Below are positions 7,173 through 15,166 of a stretch of 22,669 nt of DNA, one piece after another. A model generated the notes under the pieces. That model had not been told where the DNA came from, did no database searches, and saw only the letters and a program-made list of their open reading frames with translations. Every line of letters starts with the position of its first letter. Positions within the stretch are counted from its first letter, which is position 1. The DNA lies in contig JABMOJ010000065.1 of the NCBI GenBank assembly GCA_013204195.1, forward strand, positions 1 through 22,669. The letters run 5' to 3'. The translations under genes and the position numbers were made by a program. The stretch is from SAR86 cluster bacterium (GTDB lineage: Bacteria; Pseudomonadota; Gammaproteobacteria; Pseudomonadales; Azotimanducaceae).

Positions 7173-8837
7173 ATGGCACAATACGTTTACACCATGTCCA
7201 GAGTCGGCAAGGTCGTCCCGCCGAATCGCGTTATCCTGAAGGATATCTCTTTATCCTTTTTTCCAGGGGCTAAAATTGGCGTCCTGGGCCTCAACGGCGC
7301 CGGTAAATCTACGCTGCTGAAAATTATGGCAGGTCTTGACCTGGAAATTCTGGGCGAAGCCAGACCCCAGCCAGACCTGAAAATTGGTTATTTATCTCAG
7401 GAACCGGAACTGGATGCGAGCCGCGACGTTCGCGGCAATGTGGAAGACGGCGTGCGGGAGCTCAAAGATCTGATCGACGCTTTCAACGAAATCAGTGATA
7501 AATTTGCCGAACCCATGTCTGATACGGAGATGAGCGATCTCCTTGAACAACAGGGAGACCTGCAACTCAAGATCGACGCCGCCGATGGCTGGGACCTGGA
7601 ACGCAAACTCAATATCGCCGCCGACGCCTTGCGCCTACCCCCATTTGACGCTGACGTCACGACGCTATCTGGCGGCGAAAAACGTCGAGTCGCCTTGTGC
7701 CGCTTGTTGATGTCCAATCCCGACATGCTCTTGCTGGACGAGCCCACCAACCATCTGGATGCGGAAAGCGTGGCCTGGCTCGAACATTACCTGCAGGACT
7801 TTCCTGGCACCGTGGTCGCCATTACCCACGACCGGTACTTTCTCGACAACGCCGCGGGTTGGATTCTAGAGCTGGATCGTGGCTATGGTATCCCCTTTGA
7901 AGGGAATTACTCCGCTTGGCTCGAAGACAAAGACCGCCGTCTGGAAATGGAAGATAAGCGCGAAGGTGCGCGCCAGAAAACCATCAAAGCCGAACTGGAA
8001 TGGGTCAGGACTCAACCCAAGGCTCGGCATGCCAAAAACCGCGCCCGCTTGGCTCGCTTTGAAGAGCTTAACGGCCAGGAATTTCAGCGCCGCAGCGAGA
8101 CCCTGGAATTGTACATTCCACCCGGACCCCGATTGGGCGATGTCATCCTTGAGGTTGAAAATGTTAGCAAAGGGTTCGGCGATCAACTACTGATCGACGA
8201 TTTGAGTTTCAGCGTGCCCAAGGGGGCCATCGTCGGCATTATCGGCGGCAACGGCGCCGGCAAGTCTACCCTGTTCCGAATGATCAGCGGCACCGATCAG
8301 CCTGACAGCGGTACGGTACGTTTAGGTGAAACCGTCGTCCTTGGTCATGTGGATCAGAGTCGCGACAGTCTCTCAGACGACAAAAATGTCTGGGAAGAAA
8401 TTTCAGAAGGTAATGAGGTGATCCAGATCGGTCGCTACGAGACGCCTTCTCGTGGCTATGTCAGTCGCTTCAACTTCAAAGGTGGGGATCAGCAGAAGCT
8501 GGTGAAAAATCTTTCTGGCGGTGAACGCAATCGCGTGCACTTGGCAAAACTGCTAAAGAAGGGCGCGAATTTCCTGCTGCTAGACGAACCCACTAACGAC
8601 TTGGACGTGGAGACCTTACGGTCCCTGGAAACAGCCATCGAAGCCTATCCAGGGACTTTGATGGTGATCTCTCACGATCGCTGGTTCCTCGACCGGATTG
8701 CCACCCACATCCTCGCCTTCGAAGGTAACAGCACGGCGGTTTGGTTTGATGGCAACTATTCTGAATATGAAGAAGACCACCGCAAACGCCAGGGTGACAA
8801 GGGCCCGACCCGAGTCAAGTACAAGAAGCTGGCCTGA
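7173..8837 (+). CDS. ettA: energy-dependent translational throttle protein EttA (ABC-F)
   Basis: EttA is a cytosolic ABC-F ATPase that binds the ribosomal E site and gates the first elongation step according to ATP/ADP ratio. The 554-residue protein has two ABC domains. Domain 1: Walker A GLNGAGKST (39-47), signature LSGGEKRR (~165) and LLLDEPTNHLD. Domain 2: Walker A GGNGAGKST (~357), signature LSGGERNR (~446) and LLLDEPTNDLD. The linker (~245-320) is the charged P-site tRNA interaction motif. There are no membrane segments. I chose ATG 7173 because family members start MAQYVYTM; an upstream in-frame start at 7116 falls on the promoter-like sequence. The Shine-Dalgarno is weak. It converges with radA, with 34 bp between. 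Confidence 0.96.
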   Translation: MAQYVYTMSRVGKVVPPNRVILKDISLSFFPGAKIGVLGLNGAGKSTLLKIMAGLDLEILGEARPQPDLKIGYLSQEPELDASRDVRGNVEDGVRELKDLIDAFNEISDKFAEPMSDTEMSDLLEQQGDLQLKIDAADGWDLERKLNIAADALRLPPFDADVTTLSGGEKRRVALCRLLMSNPDMLLLDEPTNHLDAESVAWLEHYLQDFPGTVVAITHDRYFLDNAAGWILELDRGYGIPFEGNYSAWLEDKDRRLEMEDKREGARQKTIKAELEWVRTQPKARHAKNRARLARFEELNGQEFQRRSETLELYIPPGPRLGDVILEVENVSKGFGDQLLIDDLSFSVPKGAIVGIIGGNGAGKSTLFRMISGTDQPDSGTVRLGETVVLGHVDQSRDSLSDDKNVWEEISEGNEVIQIGRYETPSRGYVSRFNFKGGDQQKLVKNLSGGERNRVHLAKLLKKGANFLLLDEPTNDLDVETLRSLETAIEAYPGTLMVISHDRWFLDRIATHILAFEGNSTAVWFDGNYSEYEEDHRKRQGDKGPTRVKYKKLA

Positions 8838-8871
8838 GTTTAGGAAACCGAGGATTCAGGCAACCGCGGGC

Positions 8872-10233
8872 TCAGGCGCCAATGGCTTCAAGGGCCTCTT
8901 GGAGCTTGCTGACGCCGGTGATCTGCATGCCTTTGATAGGTTGTTTAGGCAAGTTGGCCTTCGGCACGATGGCGTGCCGAAAGCCGTGCTTCGCTGCCTC
9001 TCGCAATCGATCCTGACCGTTCGGCACGGGTCTGATTTCACCGGATAAACCCACCTCGCCGAAACAGATCAGATCCATGGGTAGCGCCTTGTCTCGAAAA
9101 CTTGAGACCACGGCTAACAGGAGCGCCAGATCACTGCTGGTTTCTGTCACGCGAATACCACCCACCGCATTAACGAAGACATCCTGATCGCCCACCTGCA
9201 GGCCACCATGGCGATGCAGCACGGCCAGCAGCATGGCCAATCGATTCTGCTCAAAACCTACCGCCACTCGCCGAGGATTACCCAGGGCACTGGCATCCAC
9301 TAGCGCTTGAGCTTCAACTAACAAGGGTCGCGTGCCTTCCCAAACGACCATAACAATACTGCCAGGCGCCGCCTCCTCACCTCGAGACAAGAAGATCGCC
9401 GAGGGGTTTGACACTTCAGCCAGGCCCTTCTCGGTCATGGCAAAAATACCTAATTCGTTGACGGCACCAAAGCGATTTTTACTGGCGCGCAAGGTGCGAT
9501 AGCGACTGTCGTTCTCGCCTTCGAGCATCACGAAACAATCAATCATATGCTCCAACACTCTTGGGCCGGCGAGGTTGCCTTCCTTGGTCACATGACCCAC
9601 CAATAACAAGATCGTGTCGGTACGCTTGGCGTGCTGGATCAACATAGAAGCGCTCTCTCGCACTTGGGCAACACCGCCAGGGGCCGATTCCACACCATCC
9701 ATGTACATTACCTGAATCGAGTCAATCACGATTAATTTGGGCTTCATCTCATCCCAGGTCGCACAAATCGCTTCCACGTTGGTCTGCGCCATGACGTTGA
9801 GCTTATCAACCGGCAATTGCAGCCGTCGGGCCCGCATCGCGATCTGCGCCAAACTTTCTTCACCAGTGACATACAACGCCGAGTGTTGCTCGGCGAGCTT
9901 ACACAATGTTTGAATCAGCAACGTACTCTTGCCAGCCCCTGGGCTGCCGGAGATTAACACCGCCGAACCGGGCACTAGACCACCCCCCAGCACACGATCA
10001 AACTCACCAGAACCGGTGGCCAGCCGCGGCACATCCTGAGCTGACACCTCGCCAAGAATACTGGCAGCGGCCAGTTGGCCCGCAAAACCCTGCTTTCTGG
10101 CGCTGCGAGCCGTATCTTCAATCGACAGCCGAGTCATGGTATTCCATGCCTTGCAGTCACCACACTGTCCCTGCCATTTGGCGTATTCAGAGCCACAATC
10201 ACTGCAGACATAAACTGTTTTTGACTTGGCCAT
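8872..10233 (-). CDS. radA: DNA repair protein RadA (Sms)
   Basis: RadA is a hexameric helicase that promotes branch migration of recombination intermediates. The 453-residue protein has the N-terminal zinc finger (Cys10, Cys13, Cys24, Cys27). It then has the RecA-like ATPase with Walker A GSPGAGKST (96-104), LIVIDSIQ, the RadA-specific KNRFG motif (252-256) and the C-terminal Lon-protease-like domain (GVRVTETSSDLALLLAVVSS-type region). The start is ATG 10233. It is the third gene in the dnaB-alr-radA run, 60 bp after alr. I could not assign a convincing promoter in that gap, although an AT-rich GATAAT is present. Confidence 0.97.
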   Translation of the reverse strand: MAKSKTVYVCSDCGSEYAKWQGQCGDCKAWNTMTRLSIEDTARSARKQGFAGQLAAASILGEVSAQDVPRLATGSGEFDRVLGGGLVPGSAVLISGSPGAGKSTLLIQTLCKLAEQHSALYVTGEESLAQIAMRARRLQLPVDKLNVMAQTNVEAICATWDEMKPKLIVIDSIQVMYMDGVESAPGGVAQVRESASMLIQHAKRTDTILLLVGHVTKEGNLAGPRVLEHMIDCFVMLEGENDSRYRTLRASKNRFGAVNELGIFAMTEKGLAEVSNPSAIFLSRGEEAAPGSIVMVVWEGTRPLLVEAQALVDASALGNPRRVAVGFEQNRLAMLLAVLHRHGGLQVGDQDVFVNAVGGIRVTETSSDLALLLAVVSSFRDKALPMDLICFGEVGLSGEIRPVPNGQDRLREAAKHGFRHAIVPKANLPKQPIKGMQITGVSKLQEALEAIGA

Positions 10234-10293
10234 CAGTGCCGCCTGTATTGTCCGTTTGATTGAAAATTATCAGTCTCTGCCGTTAGTGGGCGC

Positions 10294-11346
10294 TTACTCA
10301 TCAACCAATTCACGCTGCACTCTGGCGGTCAGACCGGACATCAGGGTATAGCCAATGGAGCCCACTAATGCTGCCACTTCATCGACCGGTAGTGCCCGGC
10401 CCCACATCTCGGCTCGCTCATTGGGAGCTGTCGGCAGGTCACCCACATCCACCATCAAGGTATCCATGGAAACTCGGCCTACAATCGGTCGCCGCTGGCC
10501 ATTGATCCAAACCGGCATTTGCACCGGGACTTCCCGTGGATAACCATCAGCATAGCCGATGCCCAACACTGCAATACGGGTATTTTTCGGCGCGCGCCAG
10601 ATACTGCCATAACCAATCGTCTCTCCCGCTGCCACGGCCTTAACCGAGAGCACCGGTGCTGTCAGGGTCATCGCCAGACGTAAGTCAGCCACATTATTGT
10701 TCGCCGGAGAACTGCCATAAAGCATAATGCCTGGGCGAATCCAGTCATAATGACTCTCAGGCCAACCGAGGATAGCCCCTGAATTTGCCAGACTGCGAGG
10801 TATGCCCAAGTCTTTGGTTAGGGCCTCAAACAATGCCAACTGGGCACTATTTTCTGGATGCGCAAGACGCTCAGCGTTGGCGAGGTGACTCAAGACGCAG
10901 GTCACATTGAATTCGCCACTGGTGATGATGGCCTGAAACGCCACCGGCGAAAATCCTAACCGGTGCATGCCTGTATCGAGCTTGAGCCAGACCGGCAGGT
11001 CGCGACTGCCCTGATCGGACAACAGATCGAGCTGATACTGGCTATGCACGGTCGGCGTCAGCGCAGCTTGTCGACAAGCCTCGAGTTCTTGCAGGTCGTT
11101 AAAGCCATGCAACACAATAATGGGCTGCTTGACACCCTGGGCACGCAATTGTTGGCCTTCAGCAACTCGAGCGACACCAAAAGCGTCGACCCTTTGCAGG
11201 CGAGATGCCAGACCCAGCATGTCATGCCCGTAGGCGTTGCCTTTGACCATCGCCAACAATTGACTATGGGGCGAACAGGCGCGGGCAAGATCGAGATTGT
11301 GTTGAATCCCTCGAACGTGGATTCTCGCGATGGGCGAACTACTCAT
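10294..11346 (-). CDS. alr: alanine racemase
   Basis: A PLP-dependent enzyme that interconverts L- and D-alanine to supply peptidoglycan synthesis. The 350-residue protein has the PLP lysine Lys35 in AMVKGNAYGHD, the pyridine-contacting Arg204 in WIRPGIMLYG, and the catalytic Tyr246 in GETIGYGSIW followed by LGIGYADGYPRE. Length is slightly below the usual ~357. The start ATG 11346 lies inside the last unit of a 13-bp tandem repeat. There is no canonical Shine-Dalgarno before it, only GAG-containing repeat sequence. Expression probably depends on reinitiation or coupling with dnaB or with mini-ORFs in the repeat. The dnaB-alr order is conserved in Pseudomonas relatives. Confidence 0.96.
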   Translation of the reverse strand: MSSSPIARIHVRGIQHNLDLARACSPHSQLLAMVKGNAYGHDMLGLASRLQRVDAFGVARVAEGQQLRAQGVKQPIIVLHGFNDLQELEACRQAALTPTVHSQYQLDLLSDQGSRDLPVWLKLDTGMHRLGFSPVAFQAIITSGEFNVTCVLSHLANAERLAHPENSAQLALFEALTKDLGIPRSLANSGAILGWPESHYDWIRPGIMLYGSSPANNNVADLRLAMTLTAPVLSVKAVAAGETIGYGSIWRAPKNTRIAVLGIGYADGYPREVPVQMPVWINGQRRPIVGRVSMDTLMVDVGDLPTAPNERAEMWGRALPVDEVAALVGSIGYTLMSGLTARVQRELVDE

Positions 11347-11429
11347 AGAAGCTACTCACAGAAGTTACTCATAGAAGCGCCGCATATGAGTGGCTCATCC
11401 GAGCGACTCATAGAGGCTACTCATACATG
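11339..11429 (-). repeat. seven-copy 13-bp tandem repeat bridging dnaB stop and alr start
   Basis: Seven contiguous 13-bp units, read on the minus strand with consensus CTTCTATGAGTAG. In order from dnaB: CATGTATGAGTAG, CCTCTATGAGTCG, CTCGGATGAGCCA, CTCATATGCGGCG, CTTCTATGAGTAA, CTTCTGTGAGTAG, CTTCTATGAGTAG. Unit 1 supplies the last two codons and TAG of dnaB; unit 7 supplies the ATG of alr. Six units carry ATG and one GTG at the same phase, and four carry an in-phase TAG or TAA. Because 13 is not a multiple of 3, successive starts lie in rotating frames. Confidence 0.9.
11352..11411 (-). other. possible 19-codon upstream ORF before alr
   Basis: Within the 13-bp repeat, the ATG of unit 2 opens a 19-codon frame (MSRSDEPLICGASMSNFCE) closed by the TAG of unit 6. 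The stop is 5 nt before the alr ATG. There is no strong ribosome site and no similarity that I recognise. It may be a by-product of the repeat or a coupling leader for alr. Confidence 0.2.
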
Positions 11430-12793
11430 TAATCATCATAACCCTGAGCCAGATCCTCAAACTTGGTGTACTGGCCAATAAACGCCAGCTTCTTGCGACC
11501 AATAGGACCATTTCGTTGTTTCAGGATAATCGCCTCAGCGACGCCTTTTTCGGCGTCGTCGTGATAAACCTCGTCTCGATAGATCGCCAGAATAACATCC
11601 GCATCCTGCTCGATGGCGCCAGACTCTCGCAGGTCAGACATGATCGGACGCTTGTCGGGTCGCTGCTCCAGACCTCGGTTGAGCTGAGACAGAGCAACCA
11701 ACGGACACTCAAACTCCTTGGCTATCCCCTTCAGCCCACGAGAAATTTCAGAGATTTCTGTCGCTCGATTCTCCGAGCCGCCCGTCACCTGCATCAATTG
11801 CAGATAGTCCACCACGATCAAGCCGATAGGACCGTGTTCACGGACAATCCGTCGACATCGAGAGCGAATTTCATTGGGCGATAGGGCCGAGGAATCATCG
11901 ATAAACAACGGCTTGTCGTTCAACAACGTGACCGCTGATGTGAGTCTTGGCCAGTCTTCGTCGCTCAACTGTCCGCTTCGAATTTTTGATTGGTCTATTC
12001 GCCCGAGAGACGACAGCATACGCATGATCAATGAATCCGCTGGCATCTCCATACTAAACACCAAGACTGGCTTGTCACCGGCTATCACGGCATTTTCTGC
12101 AACGTTCATCGCGAAACTGGTCTTCCCCATGGATGGTCGTCCAGCGACAATCACCAGGTCACCCTTCTGCAGGCCCATGGTCATTTCATCGATATCACGA
12201 AAGCCTGTGCTCAGTCCCGTCAGCGAGCCTTTGGTTTGAAACAACTCATCGATGCGCTCAACAGCCTTGGTCAGAACACTACGTACTGGCTGAGGGCCTC
12301 CGCTTGAGGGCCGCGAATCGCCGATTTGGAAAACTTTGGATTCCGCCAGATCGATCAGCGTCGCACTATCGCGACCGTCGGGATTAAAACCACTATCGGC
12401 AATCTCATGGGCGACCGAGATCAGCTTACGAACGGTGGCACGTTCAACCACAATGGTGGCATAGGCGCGGATATTTGAGGTGGTGGGAATACTGTTGGCA
12501 AGATCAGACAAGTAGGCAATACCACCGACATTGCTGAGCTCATTGACAGCACTCAAGGCCTCAGAGATGGTAATGATATCAAGGGGTTTGTTCTGTTCCG
12601 CCATGCTTGCCATGCAGCGAAATATCACTCGATGATCGCCACGATAGAAATCCTCGGCGGTCAACAAACCTGAAATATGGTCGAACGCCTGCTCGTCGAG
12701 CATTAAGCCGCCGAGAACGGACCGTTCAGCCTCCAACGAGTGGGGGGGAACCTTGAGGGTCGCGGTGTTGATGTCGTCTGTTGCTATAGCCAA
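11417..12793 (-). CDS. dnaB: replicative DNA helicase DnaB
   Basis: The hexameric 5'-3' helicase of the replication fork. The 458-residue protein has the N-terminal DnaG-interacting domain starting LKVPPHSLEAERSVLGGLMLD (13-33). The RecA-like domain has Walker A GRPSMGKTS (218-226), the LIVVDYLQLM Walker B, SEISRGLKGIAKE, ALSQLNRGLEQRPDKRP and SGAIEQDADVI. There is no intein. The only usable start at the expected place is TTG 12793. No ATG or GTG was found in the codons I read upstream, and the Shine-Dalgarno is poor, so the start is less certain than the identity. The stop codon lies in the first unit of a 13-bp repeat array leading into alr. Confidence 0.96.
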   Translation of the reverse strand: MAIATDDINTATLKVPPHSLEAERSVLGGLMLDEQAFDHISGLLTAEDFYRGDHRVIFRCMASMAEQNKPLDIITISEALSAVNELSNVGGIAYLSDLANSIPTTSNIRAYATIVVERATVRKLISVAHEIADSGFNPDGRDSATLIDLAESKVFQIGDSRPSSGGPQPVRSVLTKAVERIDELFQTKGSLTGLSTGFRDIDEMTMGLQKGDLVIVAGRPSMGKTSFAMNVAENAVIAGDKPVLVFSMEMPADSLIMRMLSSLGRIDQSKIRSGQLSDEDWPRLTSAVTLLNDKPLFIDDSSALSPNEIRSRCRRIVREHGPIGLIVVDYLQLMQVTGGSENRATEISEISRGLKGIAKEFECPLVALSQLNRGLEQRPDKRPIMSDLRESGAIEQDADVILAIYRDEVYHDDAEKGVAEAIILKQRNGPIGRKKLAFIGQYTKFEDLAQGYDDYMYE

Positions 12794-12829
12794 AAGTGTC
12801 GCCGCGCTGAAGGATGAGCCAGGTAGGAT

Positions 12830-12857
12830 AGAGTACCCTGCGAAAAGAAACTTTCAA
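12830..12857 (-). promoter_or_regulatory. candidate promoter of dnaB
   Basis: On the minus strand TTGAAA (-35, four of six) and TACTCT (-10, three of six) are separated by 16 nt, about 36 nt upstream of the dnaB TTG. Confidence 0.3.
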
Positions 12858-12924
12858 TAGCAAAATATCTCGGGCGCCTCTCGAGCAAGACCCCCACACT
12901 TCCAGAACTTGTATGAGGCCAACC

Positions 12925-12984
12925 TGATCCCGTTTCCGGCGACTCCTGGCTTGGCAGCCAGTCTAAAACGCCATTACGGGATCA
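12925..12984 (-). other. three-tier nested inverted repeat between rplI and dnaB
   Basis: The outer arms TGATCCCGT (12925-12933) and ACGGGATCA (12976-12984) are a perfect 9-bp pair. Inside, GGCG (12938-12941) pairs with CGCC (12969-12972). Innermost, CTGGCT (12946-12951) pairs with AGCCAG (12956-12961) around a TGGC loop. The element begins 10 bp after the rplI stop. It has no T-run after it, so it is not a standard intrinsic terminator. It could be an mRNA 3'-end stabiliser, a small structured RNA or a protein site. Confidence 0.65.
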
Positions 12985-12993
12985 CGCCATCAA

Positions 12994-13443
12994 TCACGCC
13001 TCGGCGATGACACCGACTTTGAGCTTCACATTGACTTCAGTATGCAAGTGGATATCAACTTCATGCTCACCCAGGTCACGGATCGGACCTTCAGGCATAC
13101 GCACTTCACTCTTCTCTAGCTCAAACCCTTGAGCCGCTACCGCGTCAACGATATCGCGAACAGTGATTGAGCCAAACAGCTTGCCTTCATCGCCGGCCTT
13201 AGCCGTGATAGTGACTTCCAAGGCGCTGATTTTCGCACCACGAGCCCGGCATTCTGCCAACTTCTCGTCAGCCAACTTTTGCAGCTCGACCCGTCGAACT
13301 TCGAAAGAAGCAACATTTTCTTTCGTCGCTGGCACAGCTTTCTTTTGTGGCATCAGGTAATTACGCCCGTAGCCAGACTTGACCGTCACCTTGTCGCCCA
13401 GATCACCTAGGTTAGCAACGCGTTCTAACAGAATAACTTCCAT
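12994..13443 (-). CDS. rplI: 50S ribosomal protein L9
   Basis: L9 binds 23S rRNA at the base of the L1 stalk. The 149-residue length is normal. The N-terminal domain [40 protein letters not shown] carries the L9 signature. A long connecting helix (about 41-75) and the C-terminal domain with [12 protein letters not shown] and [18 protein letters not shown] follow. It starts 3 bp after the DUF2232 gene, with an AGAGGTG ribosome site inside that gene's end. Confidence 0.98.
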   Translation of the reverse strand: MEVILLERVANLGDLGDKVTVKSGYGRNYLMPQKKAVPATKENVASFEVRRVELQKLADEKLAECRARGAKISALEVTITAKAGDEGKLFGSITVRDIVDAVAAQGFELEKSEVRMPEGPIRDLGEHEVDIHLHTEVNVKLKVGVIAEA

Positions 13444-13446
13444 ATC

Positions 13447-14307
13447 TTACACCTCTCGATCAGATCGAAATTTCTTTCTCAATTCAAACCAGCTATCCAT
13501 CAATGCCAGCGATGCTAACAAGGGTGAAACTAGCTGATACATGATTATCAACACTACATAGAAGCCACCCAGCCAATGACCGGACAACCCCTTCATGGCA
13601 ACCAGCCAGTGCACCAGGCCAATTGCCGCCATGACCAAAGGTACCGTTAACAACGGCACCCAGCGCAACGCTTGCGGCGTACCAATTACAACGCAGACCA
13701 GCAGCAGCACTACAATGCCAGCGGCTAATGGTGCCGGCATACGTAGCTGGTGAAACTCAGTCTGTAATCCGCCAGGATGATATAACTGGCTCTGCCATGA
13801 TCTCGCCAAAACCAGAAAACCGATCATGGCATACGCCTGACCCATGGCAAACAAACCCATAATCACCTGTCGCGTCAGCTGCTGAGTCTCGACCGAATCA
13901 GTTTGTTGAGCACTACCATCAGCCGTCAGCTTCAAGTACCACTCCACAAGCATCGTCAAATCTTCTGCCACCAGTAACTCAAAGATGAGACTACTGGCGC
14001 CTGCAACAACGACCACGGCACCTAACACTAGCGCCCAAGATTGGGTGCTGCGCAAGATCGACGCCAGGCAAACCATGCCCATCAGGCCCATCAACGGACC
14101 TGGGTCACCGGTGGTGACATACAGCCCGATGAGCGGGATACATGCCAACAGCAACAGCATTAACCCTTCATTGACGCCCTTGCGTAGCAGCACCAAACAA
14201 ACGATCGCCGCACTAAACCAATGACCTAACGGTAGCAATGCTAGCCCGACACAGACTGCCATCGCCTGAAGCCGACCTCGCATCACGAATTCAGCCAGGG
14301 CACGCAT
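13447..14307 (-). CDS. DUF2232 (YybS-like) polytopic membrane protein
   Basis: A 286-residue very hydrophobic protein with about eight predicted membrane spans and a short basic, charged C-terminus (FELRKKFRSDREV). A soluble-looking segment rich in Gln, Thr and Ser lies near residues 128-148. Position between rpsR and rplI matches the conserved uncharacterised DUF2232 membrane protein found there in Pseudomonas and relatives. Its function is unknown to me. It lies 57 bp after rpsR and 3 bp before rplI, so it is part of the ribosomal protein operon and should be made with S6, S18 and L9. Confidence 0.75.
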   Translation of the reverse strand: MRALAEFVMRGRLQAMAVCVGLALLPLGHWFSAAIVCLVLLRKGVNEGLMLLLLACIPLIGLYVTTGDPGPLMGLMGMVCLASILRSTQSWALVLGAVVVVAGASSLIFELLVAEDLTMLVEWYLKLTADGSAQQTDSVETQQLTRQVIMGLFAMGQAYAMIGFLVLARSWQSQLYHPGGLQTEFHQLRMPAPLAAGIVVLLLVCVVIGTPQALRWVPLLTVPLVMAAIGLVHWLVAMKGLSGHWLGGFYVVLIIMYQLVSPLLASLALMDSWFELRKKFRSDREV

Positions 14308-14364
14308 GCTAATTGCTCTCAGTAGTTAGCGGAAACTTAGCAGGAAGTCTGAAATAACGACGAC

Positions 14365-14592
14365 TTACTTGTGCCCATCGGTAAAAGGGATCAGAGCGAG
14401 ATAACGCGCACGCTTAACGGCTTTCGCCAATTGACGCTGGTATCTGGCTTTAGTGCCCGTAATACGACTCGGAACGATCTTGCCTGTCTCTGAGACATAT
14501 TGCTTGAGCATTTCGATATCTTTGTAGTCAATCTCGGTTACGCCTTCAGCTGTAAACCGGCAAAACTTTCTTCTTCGATAAAATCTTGACAT
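14365..14592 (-). CDS. rpsR: 30S ribosomal protein S18
   Basis: The 75-residue S18 pairs with S6 on the 30S platform. [20 protein letters not shown], then [31 protein letters not shown], is nearly invariant for the gammaproteobacterial form. The start is ATG 14592 with GGAGAG upstream, 12 bp after rpsF. Confidence 0.98.
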   Translation of the reverse strand: MSRFYRRRKFCRFTAEGVTEIDYKDIEMLKQYVSETGKIVPSRITGTKARYQRQLAKAVKRARYLALIPFTDGHK

Positions 14593-14604
14593 GACGCTCT
14601 CCGG

Positions 14605-15027
14605 TTAGCTGACTTCTTCTGAATCGGCTGTTGTTTCTTCAACGGCCACGGGCGCCGGAGCACGAGGCGCCGGTACGTCGTCTCGCTCTTTACGCTCGCG
14701 ACTCTCGCGCTCGACCTTCATAATGGGCGAATCTTCCGTCTCAGGACCCTTACGGCTCATGATCAGGTTGCGCAAAACAGCGTCGTTAAAGCGGAAAGCC
14801 GTGTTCAGTTCCTCGAGAACCTCTTTGCCACATTCGACATTGAGCAAGGCGTAATGGGCTTTATGGATTTTGTTGATCGGGTAGGCTAACTGACGACGAC
14901 CCCAATCTTCGACGCGGTGAACCTGGCCACCACCGTCGGTAATCATGTTGGAGTAACGCTCTACCATTCCTGGGACCTGCTCGCTTTGATCAGGGTGCAC
15001 CAGAAACACTATTTCATAATGTCTCAT
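14605..15027 (-). CDS. rpsF: 30S ribosomal protein S6
   Basis: S6 (140 residues) starts [25 protein letters not shown]. It contains the conserved [16 protein letters not shown] and [10 protein letters not shown] segments, ending the folded core near residue 100. The last ~40 residues are a charged, Pro/Ala- and Glu-rich tail, longer than the core needs; E. coli S6 also has a modifiable acidic tail. It ends EEVS, not in a Glu run. The start ATG 15027 has a strong AAGGAG. It is the first gene of the rpsF-rpsR-DUF2232-rplI operon. Confidence 0.98.
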   Translation of the reverse strand: MRHYEIVFLVHPDQSEQVPGMVERYSNMITDGGGQVHRVEDWGRRQLAYPINKIHKAHYALLNVECGKEVLEELNTAFRFNDAVLRNLIMSRKGPETEDSPIMKVERESRERKERDDVPAPRAPAPVAVEETTADSEEVS

Positions 15028-15049
15028 TCAAGACTCCTTTCGGGTTAAT

Positions 15050-15083
15050 GCTTCCCAGCACGCGAGATTCGCGGCGGTGAAGC
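15050..15083 (-). promoter_or_regulatory. putative S6:S18 autoregulatory leader hairpin
   Basis: In the rpsF 5' leader, read on the minus strand: GCTTC pairs with GAAGC, and inside it CGCGA pairs with TCGCG around an ATC loop. The arms are separated by an internal loop with ACCGC on the 5' side and TGCTGG on the 3' side. A CCG-containing bulge in a hairpin just upstream of rpsF is the hallmark of the S6:S18-binding motif through which the protein pair represses its own operon. Exact conformity to the consensus was not tested. Confidence 0.5.
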
Positions 15084-15103
15084 AAGGAGAAAACTGGGGG
15101 CGC

Positions 15104-15132
15104 ATTGTAGCGATACACTGACAGAAATTCAA
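15104..15132 (-). promoter_or_regulatory. sigma-70 promoter of rpsF operon
   Basis: On the minus strand TTGAAT (-35) and TACAAT (-10, five of six) are separated by 17 nt. A GC-rich discriminator GCGCCCCC follows, as is usual for growth-rate-controlled ribosomal promoters. It lies about 77 nt upstream of rpsF and leaves room for the leader hairpin. Confidence 0.6.
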
Positions 15133-15166
15133 ACCTTGTTCGTTTTTATTATTTTTAGCCTCGGCG

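Noticed and set aside
8832..8876. Inverted GCCTGAG/CTCAGGC pair at the ettA-radA convergence as a bidirectional terminator
   Set aside because: The 7-bp match arises from both genes ending in an Ala codon plus TGA, the loop is over 30 nt and there is no T-run.
11339..11429. CRISPR-like array at dnaB-alr
   Set aside because: The units are 13 bp and contiguous with no spacers, and no cas genes are nearby; it is a tandem repeat.
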